Below are positions 8,541 to 16,774 of a DNA stretch of 64,000 nt, piece after piece. The position numbers were made by a program, and so were the translations under genes. Position 1 is the first letter of the stretch. The number at the start of each line of letters is the position of its first letter. The notes below the pieces were generated by a model. It was not told the origin of the DNA, ran no database searches, and saw only the letters and a program-made list of their open reading frames with translations. This DNA is from Roseibium sediminis. Its GTDB lineage: Bacteria > Pseudomonadota > Alphaproteobacteria > Rhizobiales > Stappiaceae. Where the stretch lies: the NCBI RefSeq assembly GCF_008711325.1, contig NZ_VXDB01000004.1, forward strand, positions 1 to 64,000, given 5' to 3'.

Positions 8541-9448
8541 TTCGGAGCCCTCTTGGTGAGACCCAGTCGCTTGCGAACATCTTCCGGGCCGATGATCCGG
8601 GCGCCCATGCCTTCGATGACGCCAACAGCCTTTTCGACGAGCTGCGCATTGGTGGCGAGAACGCCCTTTTCCAGAAAGAGATTGTCTTCCAGTCCGACCC
8701 GTACATTGCCGCCAGCCAGCACCGCCGCCGCTGCAAAGGGCATCTGATCCCGGCCAAGGCTGAAGGCTGACCAATGCCAGTCATCCGGGATGGCGTTGAC
8801 CATTGCCATGAACGTATGGAGGTCGTTCGGTGCGCCCCACGGAACACCCATGCAGAGCTGAACAAGCGCAGGTGAGGCAAGCGTTCCCTCCTTCACCAGT
8901 TGCTTGGCAAACCAGAGGTGCCCGGTATCAAAGGCCTCGATTTCGGGTTTGACGCCGAGCTCTGTCATCATCGCGCCCATGGCCCGCAGCATGCCGGGCG
9001 TGTTGGTCATCACATAGTCGGCTTCCGCAAAATTCATCGTGCCGCAGTCCAGCGTGCAGATTTCCGGCAGGCACTCGGCGACATGCGCCATCCGTTCCAT
9101 TGCCCCCACCATGTCGGTCGCGCCTTCCTTCACCGGGAAGGGGGCCTCGGTGGAGCCGAACACGATGTCGCCGCCCATGCCCGCCGTGAGGTTCAGCACA
9201 ACATCCACATCTGCTGCGCGGATGAGGTCGGTCACTTCCCGGTAAAGATCCAGCCGCCGGGATGGTGCGCCGGTTTCCGGGTCGCGCACATGGCAGTGGA
9301 CGATGGCAGCGCCTGCCTTGGCCGCATCAATGGCGCTGTCGGCAATCTGCTTCGGGCTGCGCGGCACATGCGGGGACTTGTCCTGCGTCCCGCCCGATCC
9401 GGTGACGGCACAGGTGATGAAAACATCCCGGTTCATTTCCAGCGGCAT
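8537..9448 (-). CDS. cdhC: Dehydrocarnitine cleavage enzyme (BKACE / 3-keto-5-aminohexanoate cleavage family)
   Basis: 303 residues of the beta-keto acid cleavage enzyme family. The metal-binding H-x-H is visible at residues 51-53 in IVHCHVRDPETG. Given its neighbours the reaction is 3-dehydrocarnitine plus acetyl-CoA to betainyl-CoA plus acetoacetate. The start at ATG 9448 was chosen because the family begins with a short MN.DVFITCAVTG-type N-terminus and the upstream part of the open frame overlaps the hydratase gene. The stop overlaps the cdhA start by 4 bp, so the two enzymes are probably made in fixed ratio, which fits the fused thioesterase acting on this product. Confidence 0.88.
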   Translation of the reverse strand: MPLEMNRDVFITCAVTGSGGTQDKSPHVPRSPKQIADSAIDAAKAGAAIVHCHVRDPETGAPSRRLDLYREVTDLIRAADVDVVLNLTAGMGGDIVFGSTEAPFPVKEGATDMVGAMERMAHVAECLPEICTLDCGTMNFAEADYVMTNTPGMLRAMGAMMTELGVKPEIEAFDTGHLWFAKQLVKEGTLASPALVQLCMGVPWGAPNDLHTFMAMVNAIPDDWHWSAFSLGRDQMPFAAAAVLAGGNVRVGLEDNLFLEKGVLATNAQLVEKAVGVIEGMGARIIGPEDVRKRLGLTKRAPK

Positions 9449-9458
9449 GGTGATCTCC

Positions 9459-10244
9459 CTATTTTCCTGTCCAGACCGGGTCGCGTTTTTCCGCGAAGGC
9501 GCGGGCGCCTTCCTTCTGGTCTTGCGAGCGGTAAAGGCGCTCAACGGTTTCAAACTGGCTCTTTGTGATGCGGTTCATGGCGTCCTGGAACTTCATGTCT
9601 TCCGCCTCGCGCACGATTTCCTTGATCGCCGCATAAACAAGGGGAGGACCAGAGGCCAGAAGCGCCGCCATCTTGCGGGCCTCTGCCATGAGATCGGCAG
9701 CCGGGTAGATGTGGTTGATCAGACCCCAGCGGGAGGCTTCCTCCGCCTCCAGCCAGCGGCCGGTGAACAGCATTTCCATGGCAATGTGATAGGGAATACG
9801 CTTTGGTAGCTTGATGCTAGCGGCATCTGCGACCGTGCCGGAACGGATTTCCGGGAGGGCAAAACTCGCGTGCTCTGCCGCCAGAATGATGTCTGCGGAC
9901 AGCGCCAGTTCCAGCCCGCCGCCGCAGCAGATGCCGTTGACCGCAGCGATCACCGGTTTGTTGAGACCGCGCAACTCCTGCAGTCCACCAAAGCCGCCAA
10001 CGCCATAGTCTCCGTCAACCGCATCGCCGTCGGCTGCCGCCTTCAGGTCCCAGCCGGGGCAAAAGAACTTTTCGCCCGCACCGGTGATGATCGCGACCCT
10101 CAGATCCGGATCGTCCCGAAAGTCAGTGAACACATCGCCCATGATGCGGCTTGTGGCGAGATCAATGGCATTGGCCTTGGGGCGATCCAGAGTGACTTCG
10201 AGAATATGGCCATCCCGTTTTGTCCTGATCGGATTATCCGTCAT
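9459..10244 (-). CDS. caiD: Enoyl-CoA hydratase family, likely crotonobetainyl-CoA hydratase
   Basis: 261 residues with the crotonase fold: DRPKANAID near the N-terminus, the oxyanion-hole loop NGICCGGGLELAL and the CaiD-like ALPEIRSGTVADA segment. The closest match by pattern is CaiD (carnitinyl-CoA dehydratase). In this operon it would hydrate crotonobetainyl-CoA to L-carnitinyl-CoA. ATG 10244 is preferred to the upstream GTG 10256 because GGAGG sits six bases before the ATG. The N-terminal codons overlap the end of the acyl-CoA ligase gene by 11 bp. Confidence 0.85.
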   Translation of the reverse strand: MTDNPIRTKRDGHILEVTLDRPKANAIDLATSRIMGDVFTDFRDDPDLRVAIITGAGEKFFCPGWDLKAAADGDAVDGDYGVGGFGGLQELRGLNKPVIAAVNGICCGGGLELALSADIILAAEHASFALPEIRSGTVADAASIKLPKRIPYHIAMEMLFTGRWLEAEEASRWGLINHIYPAADLMAEARKMAALLASGPPLVYAAIKEIVREAEDMKFQDAMNRITKSQFETVERLYRSQDQKEGARAFAEKRDPVWTGK

Positions 10245-12279
10245 CTTGTCCTCCACATCGGATCAGCGCGTCAGCTGCAATCGCAAAGTCGGCTCCGCAC
10301 AAAAGCGGGTTGATTTCGAGTTCTTCTATGGGGCGTTCCATCACGCAGGCCTGCACGGCTTCAATCGTGTCGAGAATGGCCTCCAGATCACAGGCAGGTT
10401 GCCCGCGATAACCGGTCAAGAGCTTCGAGAGTTTCAGCGAGAGCAGGGCCGCGTGGACTGTATCGCGGGAGCTCGGCACCAGCAGGGATACACTGTCCTG
10501 CAGCAGCTCTGTCAGCACGCCGCCTGCAGCAAGGGTCAGCACAAAGCCATGGGCGGGATCGCGCACCACACCGACCAGCAGCTCGGCTATGGTGCCCGTG
10601 ATCATTTCCTCCACCAGAATACCGGCTGGAGGCATGGTCAGTGCTGCCTTCTCGACGCTGACAGGGTCCGGCAGGTTCAAGGCAACAGCTCCAGCCTCGG
10701 TCTTGTGGGCGATGCCTGTGCCCTTCAGAACGACTGGGAACCCGATGTCAGACGCCGCCCGTGCCGCCTCGCTCGCAGACGGCACCGCGCGACTTTGAGG
10801 AATGCGAACGCCAAAGGTTTTGAGAAGGGCTTTTGCTTCCGCTTCGTTCAAGGTCCGGAGATTTTCGGGACTTGGCGCAATGTGAAGCGGGGCGCTGTGT
10901 TCGCCGGGCGGCGCGCCAAGCGTCTCGATTGCAGCCAAGGCATCATCAAGGCAGGTCAGGGGGACAATGCCCCGCGCCATCAGGTCTTGCGCGATGGTTT
11001 CCGGCATGGTTTCGGGCAGGGAGCTGAGGATGCCAAAGGGTTTCCCGGCCTTGTTCTTGGCGGCCTCGACCGCCGCAATCACCTTGGCCCATTCGGAACT
11101 GTTGCATCGGTCGGATCGCGGAAAATCCAGAATGACGAGCGCAAGCGAGGCGTCTCCACTCGCCAAATGCGCAAAGGTCTCGGCCATCGCATCCACATTC
11201 CCCCAGATATAGGTGTGATAGTCGAGCGGATTGGCGAGGGCGACCTTGGGTCCAAGAACGGAGCGCAGACCGGCTTTCTGGGGCTCGCTCAACGCCGGAA
11301 AACTGACGCTGTGGCCGATCGCTGTGTCGGCCATCAGGTTTGCTTCTCCGCCGGAGCAGGAGAGGGAGGCGATATTTGTGTTCGGCAGCTTGCCGACGAC
11401 ATGAGCGATCTTCAACGCTTCCAGAAGAACCGGCAAGCTGCGAACTTCCGCAATGCCAAGACGGGAGAAAAGCGCGGACGCGCCAGCGCTGTTTCCGGCA
11501 AGGGAGGCGGTGTGCGAGATGGTGGCAGCTTGCGCCTGTGCCGAGCGCCCGATCTTGAGGGCGACGACCGGTTTGCCTGCCGCCTTCGCCTTTGCGGCAA
11601 AGACTTCAAAAGCCTGCAGGTCATCCAGCCCTTCGATATAGAAGCCGATGGCCGTGACCGCCTCGTCCTCGACAAGAGCAGCGCCGATCCTTGAAAGTCC
11701 GGTCTGGGCCTGATTGCCGACGGTGACGACGGCTGCAATTGGAAGCCCTCGCGCCTGCATGGTCAGGTTGATCGCGATGTTGGAGGATTGCGAGACGATG
11801 GCGACGCCGCGTTTGACAGGAACTAGGCCATGCTGATCCGGCCAAAGCGCGACATTGGCGGTGGCATTCAACAGGCCGTAGCAGTTGGGGCCGAGGATCG
11901 CCATGGACCCGGCAGCCTCAACCAGTGCCGACTGAAGGTCGCCGCCATCTGCCAGTTCTGCCGAGGCTTCCCGAAACCCGGAAGCAAAGCAGATCGCGCC
12001 ACCGGCGCCTTTGGCTGCCAGATCCCGAACGATCTCGATGGTGGCCTGACGATTGATGCCAACAAAGGCGGCATCTGGCGCGTGCGGAAGATCAGCCAAG
12101 GAAGAAAAGGCGGGAATGCCTGCAATCTCGGAGCGGGTGGGATGCACCGCCCAAATCTCCCCTGAAAACCCGAATTTGCGGTTCTGCTCGATCACTTGCT
12201 CGCACCAGACCCCGCCGCCAATCACGGCGATGGACTTGGGGCGCAATAGGCGGTCCAGCGGGCTGTTCTGTTGGCGCAT
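10234..12279 (-). CDS. NDP-forming acyl-CoA synthetase, likely gamma-butyrobetaine/carnitine CoA ligase
   Basis: 681 residues in the acetate-CoA ligase (ADP-forming) layout: CoA-binding Rossmann domain at the N-terminus (PKSIAVIGGG), two succinyl-CoA-ligase-like domains, and a C-terminal ATP-grasp domain with FPVVLKGTG and a lysine-rich nucleotide site. The phosphohistidine motif SHTASLAG is present with His256. The enzyme should activate a carboxylate with CoA and ATP. Because it lies between acyl-CoA dehydrogenase and hydratase genes for betaines, gamma-butyrobetaine, crotonobetaine or carnitine are the likely substrates. It starts 5 bp after the dehydrogenase gene. Substrate is inference; family is clear. 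Confidence 0.85.
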   Translation of the reverse strand: MRQQNSPLDRLLRPKSIAVIGGGVWCEQVIEQNRKFGFSGEIWAVHPTRSEIAGIPAFSSLADLPHAPDAAFVGINRQATIEIVRDLAAKGAGGAICFASGFREASAELADGGDLQSALVEAAGSMAILGPNCYGLLNATANVALWPDQHGLVPVKRGVAIVSQSSNIAINLTMQARGLPIAAVVTVGNQAQTGLSRIGAALVEDEAVTAIGFYIEGLDDLQAFEVFAAKAKAAGKPVVALKIGRSAQAQAATISHTASLAGNSAGASALFSRLGIAEVRSLPVLLEALKIAHVVGKLPNTNIASLSCSGGEANLMADTAIGHSVSFPALSEPQKAGLRSVLGPKVALANPLDYHTYIWGNVDAMAETFAHLASGDASLALVILDFPRSDRCNSSEWAKVIAAVEAAKNKAGKPFGILSSLPETMPETIAQDLMARGIVPLTCLDDALAAIETLGAPPGEHSAPLHIAPSPENLRTLNEAEAKALLKTFGVRIPQSRAVPSASEAARAASDIGFPVVLKGTGIAHKTEAGAVALNLPDPVSVEKAALTMPPAGILVEEMITGTIAELLVGVVRDPAHGFVLTLAAGGVLTELLQDSVSLLVPSSRDTVHAALLSLKLSKLLTGYRGQPACDLEAILDTIEAVQACVMERPIEELEINPLLCGADFAIAADALIRCGGQDDG

Positions 12280-12284
12280 TTTCG

Positions 12285-13445
12285 TCAGACACCCAAGGGC
12301 CGGAAGATGTCCCGGCTGATGATGTGGCGCTGGATTTCGCTGGTGCCGTCCCAGATCCGTTCCACCCGCGCATCGCGCCAGAAGCGCTCGATCGGAAAAT
12401 CACTCATCAAGCCCATTCCGCCGAAGATCTGCAGCGTGGTGTCCGTGACCTTGGCCAGCATTTCGGTGGCATAGAGTTTGGCGCTGGCGATCTCGCGGTT
12501 GGCCGGAAGCCCTTGATCCAGCCGCCAGGCTCCGGCAAGGGTTAGCCAGTCGGCAGCGTCGATCTCGGTGATCATGTCGGCAATCTGGAAACTGACGCCC
12601 TGAAAACGGGCAATCGCCTCGCCGAACTGCTTGCGCTCTGCTGCATAATTCACCGCATAGTCGAAGCAGCGGCGCGCACGGCCAACACTCATGGCGGCAA
12701 CAGTCAGGCGTGTGGCGTAGAGCCATTCGTTCATCACTTGAAACCCGCCATCGACCTCGCCCAGAACCTGTGTGTCGGGCAGGCGGCACTTGTCGAAATA
12801 GAGAATGTAGTTCTTGTAGCCCCGGTGGCTGACAGAGGTGTAGCCGTCCCGCACTTCAAAGCCCGGTGTGTCCCGGTCGACCAGAAAGCAGGTGATGCGC
12901 TTTTTGGGACCGCGCGGGGTGTCATCGACCCCGGTCGCCACGAATACGATGAAAAAGTCCGCATGTTCGGCGCCGGAAATGAAGTGCTTGGAGCCGGAGA
13001 TCACCCAGTCGCCACCATCGCGCACGGCCTGACATTTCATGCCGCGCACATCCGACCCGGCATCCGGCTCTGTGATCGCCAGCGCATCCATTTTTTCGCC
13101 GCGTACGGCTGGAAAGAGATAGCGTTCCCGCTGCTCGCCCTTGCAGGCCATCAGGATGTTTTGCGGGCGGCCAAAGAAGTGGGTGAGGGCCATGGAGCCA
13201 CGGCCCAACTCCCGCTCCACAAGGGTGAAATCCATATGGCTGAGGCCGCCGCCGCCCACCTCTTCGGGGAAGTTGCAGGCGTAAAAGCCAAGGTCGATGC
13301 ATTTCTGCTTGAGCTCCAGCCCAAGCTCGTGCGGCACCTGACCGATGCGTTCGACCATCTCCTCATGCGGGTAAATCTCGGTTTCGACAAAGGATCGGAC
13401 CGTCGAAACGATCATCTCCTGCTCTTCGCTGAGACCGAACTGCAT
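12285..13445 (-). CDS. Acyl-CoA dehydrogenase, likely gamma-butyrobetainyl-CoA dehydrogenase
   Basis: 386 residues with the full acyl-CoA dehydrogenase fold: ITEPDAGSDVRG in the middle domain and, near the C-terminus, the QIFGGMGLM and RIWDGTSEIQRHII signatures with the Glu expected for the flavin/CoA site. ATG 13445 follows GAGGAG. As first gene of the operon it would oxidise gamma-butyrobetainyl-CoA to crotonobetainyl-CoA, feeding the hydratase downstream. The promoter lies in the 77-bp gap to the divergent regulator. It could in principle serve another branched or trimethylammonium acyl-CoA. Confidence 0.85.
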   Translation of the reverse strand: MQFGLSEEQEMIVSTVRSFVETEIYPHEEMVERIGQVPHELGLELKQKCIDLGFYACNFPEEVGGGGLSHMDFTLVERELGRGSMALTHFFGRPQNILMACKGEQRERYLFPAVRGEKMDALAITEPDAGSDVRGMKCQAVRDGGDWVISGSKHFISGAEHADFFIVFVATGVDDTPRGPKKRITCFLVDRDTPGFEVRDGYTSVSHRGYKNYILYFDKCRLPDTQVLGEVDGGFQVMNEWLYATRLTVAAMSVGRARRCFDYAVNYAAERKQFGEAIARFQGVSFQIADMITEIDAADWLTLAGAWRLDQGLPANREIASAKLYATEMLAKVTDTTLQIFGGMGLMSDFPIERFWRDARVERIWDGTSEIQRHIISRDIFRPLGV

Positions 13446-13522
13446 GCCGCGCTCCTCTTGCGTAACCTTGACAAGAGTGAGACAACTCAAAGACATCTAT
13501 CATGCAGGTTTGGGTATAAAGC

Positions 13523-14467
13523 ATGCAGAAAAGGAAAATTCCGCAGGATGGACAGGAGATTTCCGTTCTCTTGTTCGATGAGTTTTCCAATCACTGCCTT
13601 GCGAACACCATCGAGCCGTTTCGGGCAGCGAACACGATTGCGCAAAAGACGCTGTATCGCTGGCGGTATCTGAGCCTTGAAGGTGGCACAATTGTCTCGT
13701 CCAGCGGGCTGCCGGTGCAAACGGCTTCGTGGGGCGAGCACGCCGGAGCCGGGGACATTCTCTGTGTCATGCCGAGCTACGGGTTTCTGGGCTATGCCAC
13801 ACCGCGCATGAGCGAAATCTTGCGGGCGGCCTCGCGACGGTTCGCCATGATTGTTGGTCTGGATACGGGGGCCTGGCTGCTCGCGGTGGCGGGACTGCTG
13901 GACAGCCGTAAGGCAACCATTCACTGGGACGAATATTCAAGGCTTTCAGAGACCTTTCCGGCTGTCGATGTGGTGCCGGACCGGTTCGTGCTGGACGGCC
14001 CTGTTGCGACCTGTGGCGGTGCGTCAACGGCCTTTGAACTGGTGCTGGACCTGATCCGCCGCGATCACAGCCCCATGCTGGCGCTGGAAGTTGCGGCCAA
14101 CTTCATGCATGGCGACAAGCCGCAGCCGGGGGACATGCGCTGGGCAACTTCCGCCGACGGGCTGGTCCGCCGCGCCACCACGGTAATGCGCCAGAACATG
14201 GAAGAGCCACTGTCCATTCCTGCTCTCGCAACTGCCTTGAGCGTTGACCAACGCGTGCTGGAAGAGCGTTTTCGCGAGAAAATGAACCTTTCTCCGGCAA
14301 GGGTCTACAAGGCCATTCGCCTGCGCGAAGCCCGCCGCCTCGTGGAGCTCACGCCCATGAGCGTCACCGAAATCGCCACCCGCTGCGGCTATCAAAACGC
14401 CAGCGCCATGACCCGCGCCTACAGGCAGGAATTTGGCGTTGCCCCAAGGGGGCACCGGCGGGGTTGA
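13523..14467 (+). CDS. GlxA/AraC family regulator of carnitine genes (CdhR-like)
   Basis: 314 residues. The N-terminal part is a DJ-1/PfpI-like amidotransferase-fold sensing domain (EISVLLFDEFSNHCLANTIEP), and the C-terminal 100 residues hold two AraC-type helix-turn-helix motifs ending RCGYQNASAMTRAYRQEFG. This architecture is that of GlxA regulators such as CdhR and GbdR, which respond to carnitine and betaine. It is transcribed away from the acyl-CoA dehydrogenase gene, so it most likely activates that operon from the shared 77-bp gap. A CATGCAG direct repeat (13501-13507 and 13522-13528) lies at the start codon. No good ribosome site is visible, so the exact start is uncertain. Confidence 0.85.
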   Translation: MQKRKIPQDGQEISVLLFDEFSNHCLANTIEPFRAANTIAQKTLYRWRYLSLEGGTIVSSSGLPVQTASWGEHAGAGDILCVMPSYGFLGYATPRMSEILRAASRRFAMIVGLDTGAWLLAVAGLLDSRKATIHWDEYSRLSETFPAVDVVPDRFVLDGPVATCGGASTAFELVLDLIRRDHSPMLALEVAANFMHGDKPQPGDMRWATSADGLVRRATTVMRQNMEEPLSIPALATALSVDQRVLEERFREKMNLSPARVYKAIRLREARRLVELTPMSVTEIATRCGYQNASAMTRAYRQEFGVAPRGHRRG

Positions 14468-15085
14468 TCAACCGGATCTCTTGTGCCTGCTCTCGAACCG
14501 TTCGATATCCGCAGCTGTCGGGCGCTGGTCGGTGAAAACCTGGACATAGTCCGGGATGTTGGCGATGCGGGTGGCCTGATCCTCGCGGATCTTCATCGAG
14601 ATATAGCCGATCTGGGTATACATGACGGTGAGCGCGCGAACGCGGGCTTGTGAGGGATCGAAGCCGAAGCGCTCGAACATGGCGGTCAGGGCGTCCTGAC
14701 GGCGCTTGTCGGCAAGATCAAGGCGCTTTTGCAAGGCGGGATCGTTTCGCGCCCAGTTGCGGATCGCCAGATCAAGGTCTGAATCAAACAGGCTGTTGTC
14801 CAGCCAGCAATCAAAGAGATTGAGGATCGCTTCCACAATGCTGTCGGCATAGGCCTCGACACGGGCGATCAGATTGCCGGTGTTCTTCTCTTCCCATTTT
14901 TGAATCATCGCTTCAAGAAGCGCGTCCCGGTCCTTGAAATGCCAATAGAAACTGGTTCGCGACAGGCCAAGTCGTTTGGCCAGCGGCATCACCTTCACCG
15001 CTTCCACACCGCTCTCGGTCAAGAGCTCATAGGCAGCCTCCAGCCAGAGAGCCTCCGAGCCGCGTTGCGAGTTTGTCTGTTCCAT
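14468..15085 (-). CDS. TetR/AcrR family transcriptional repressor
   Basis: 205 residues with an N-terminal TetR helix-turn-helix (RLGLSRTSFYWHFKDRDALLEAMI) and a helical ligand-binding C-terminus. ATG 15085 follows AAGGGT; an ATG at 15097 is possible but has no ribosome site. The gene diverges from the MttB-family gene, and two copies of GACACAGGTG lie in the gap, so it very likely represses the methyltransferase-demethylase operon and itself. The inducer would be the substrate or product of that pair. Its stop is directly next to the end of the convergent carnitine regulator. Confidence 0.9.
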   Translation of the reverse strand: MEQTNSQRGSEALWLEAAYELLTESGVEAVKVMPLAKRLGLSRTSFYWHFKDRDALLEAMIQKWEEKNTGNLIARVEAYADSIVEAILNLFDCWLDNSLFDSDLDLAIRNWARNDPALQKRLDLADKRRQDALTAMFERFGFDPSQARVRALTVMYTQIGYISMKIREDQATRIANIPDYVQVFTDQRPTAADIERFESRHKRSG

Positions 15086-15116
15086 ACCCTTGTCCATACG
15101 TCTCAGTAGCAATTTC

Positions 15117-15150
15117 GACACAGGTGAACAAGTGACTTGACACAGGTGTC
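15117..15150. promoter_or_regulatory. Candidate TetR operator pair
   Basis: GACACAGGTG occurs at 15117-15126 and again at 15139-15148, exactly 22 bp (about two helical turns) apart. The second copy is extended to a near-perfect palindrome GACAC-AG-GTGTC (15139-15150). A TTGACA that could serve as a -35 box of the methyltransferase gene (15137-15142) overlaps it, so binding would block transcription. Confidence 0.65.
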
Positions 15151-15195
15151 GATTCAATGATCGCTAATGTCAGGAGTTTGGTGTGGGAGGGCATC

Positions 15196-16764
15196 ATGGC
15201 AGTGGCAGCAGAGGTTCGGGAAGGGCGTTCCAGACGGGGGAGGAGCAAGGCAAAGCGATCCGGCGAGCCGGGGCAGAACCCGACGCTGGAGGTGCCCTAC
15301 ATCACGCGCCGCATTCCCACCTACGACCTGCTGGACGAGGAAGCGCTTGTCCGGATCGAGGTGACGGCTGATCGCATACTCGCCGAACTCGGCATTGAAG
15401 TGCGTGAAGATGCAGAAGCCGTGCGCCTCTTTCGTGAAGCCGGGGCCAGTGTCTCGGATATGCGCGAAAACGTCTGGAATGTGAAATTCGAGCCGGGCAT
15501 GGTGCGGGACATCCTCAAGACCGCTCCCGAACGCTTTACCCAGCACGCGCGCAATCCGGCTCGGTCCGTCGAGATTGGCGGCGATGCCATGGTGTTTGCT
15601 CCGGCCTATGGCTCGCCTTTTGTCATGGATCTCGACAACGGGCGGCGCTACGGCACGATCGAGGATTTTCGCAATCTGGTGAAGCTCGGTCAGTCGTCTC
15701 CCTGGCTGCATCATTCCGGCGGAACAATCTGCGAGCCGACAGATGTGCCGGTGAACAAGCGCCATCTCGACATGGTCTATGCGCACATGCGCTATTCCGA
15801 CCGGGCCTTCCTCGGATCGATCACCGCGCCGGAACGGGCGGCAGACAGTATCGACATGTGCCGCATTCTCTTTGGCGCGGACTTTGTCGACCAGAACTGC
15901 GTGATCATGGGCAACTTCAACACGACCTCGCCACTGGTTCTGGACGGTGTGACGGCGGCAGGCATCCGCACCTATGCCGCGGCGGGGCAGGGGTCGATCC
16001 ATCTGCCGTTCCTGCTGGGTGGTGCCGTGTCGCCGCTGACCATGCCCGGTTCCATCGCCCAGTGCCTCGCGGAATCCCTGTCTTCTGCAGCTCTTGCCCA
16101 GTTGGTGCGTCCGGGTGCGCCAGTTCTCATGGCGGGCTTCCTGTCGTCCATGTCGTTGCGGTCCGGCTCGCCGACCTTTGGCACGCCGGAACCGGCGCTG
16201 GGTTCGCTGGTTCTTGGCCAGCTGGCCCGCCGCGCAAAACTGCCGCTTCGCGTTGCCGGCAATTTCTCGACCTCCAAGATGCCGGACGGGCAGGCCATGC
16301 AGCAGGCCATGATGTCGATGATGTCCGCCATTCAGGCTGGCGGAAACTACATCCTGCACACCGCAGGTTTTTTGGACGGGCTTTTGTCCATGTCCTACGA
16401 AAAGTTCATCATGGACTGCGACATGGCCGGAGCCCTGCATTCCTATCTGCGCGGCTTTGAGGTGAACGAGGACACGCTGGGCTTTGAGGCGCTGGCCGAG
16501 TTCGGGCCCGGTGAGCACATGTTCGGCAGCCAGCACACGCTCCGCCACTATGAAACCGCCTATTGGGACAGCGGTTTCAACGACGATCGTACCTTCGAGA
16601 CATGGGACGAGACCGGGCGGGTGGATGCTGCGCAGCGGGCCAATCAGCGCTGGAAGCAGATCTTGCAGGATTATGAGGCCCCGCCGATTGACGAGGCAAC
16701 AGATGAAGCCCTGAGGGATTTCATGGATCGCAAGAAGGCGTCCATGGAAGATGCCTGGTACTGA
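15196..16764 (+). CDS. Trimethylamine methyltransferase family (MttB superfamily, non-pyrrolysine)
   Basis: 522 residues over the whole COG5598/MttB-type TIM barrel, without the in-frame amber codon that encodes pyrrolysine in true TMA methyltransferases. Family blocks include LDEEALVRIEVTADRILAE, FTQHARNP and GTPEPALGSLVLGQLAR. Relatives without pyrrolysine demethylate quaternary amines such as glycine betaine or proline betaine by handing the methyl group to a corrinoid protein. ATG 15196 follows GGGAGGG; the upstream ATG 15157 lies too close to the operator. No corrinoid protein gene is visible in the window. The next gene begins 10 bp later, so they form one operon under TetR control. The substrate is unknown. 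Confidence 0.85.
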   Translation: MAVAAEVREGRSRRGRSKAKRSGEPGQNPTLEVPYITRRIPTYDLLDEEALVRIEVTADRILAELGIEVREDAEAVRLFREAGASVSDMRENVWNVKFEPGMVRDILKTAPERFTQHARNPARSVEIGGDAMVFAPAYGSPFVMDLDNGRRYGTIEDFRNLVKLGQSSPWLHHSGGTICEPTDVPVNKRHLDMVYAHMRYSDRAFLGSITAPERAADSIDMCRILFGADFVDQNCVIMGNFNTTSPLVLDGVTAAGIRTYAAAGQGSIHLPFLLGGAVSPLTMPGSIAQCLAESLSSAALAQLVRPGAPVLMAGFLSSMSLRSGSPTFGTPEPALGSLVLGQLARRAKLPLRVAGNFSTSKMPDGQAMQQAMMSMMSAIQAGGNYILHTAGFLDGLLSMSYEKFIMDCDMAGALHSYLRGFEVNEDTLGFEALAEFGPGEHMFGSQHTLRHYETAYWDSGFNDDRTFETWDETGRVDAAQRANQRWKQILQDYEAPPIDEATDEALRDFMDRKKASMEDAWY

Positions 16765-16774
16765 GGATCAAGCC

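Noticed and set aside
8541-8774. N-terminal extension of the carnitine dehydrogenase fusion
   Set aside because: The extra 78 codons lie opposite the cleavage-enzyme gene reading, have no family match and precede a perfect Rossmann start at ATG 8540. Similar extensions of soxD, the aldo/keto reductase at 32068 and the LLM gene were dropped for the same reason.
15196-16764. Pyrrolysine-containing trimethylamine methyltransferase
   Set aside because: There is no in-frame TAG; the gene is continuous with ordinary codons, so it belongs to the non-pyrrolysine branch.
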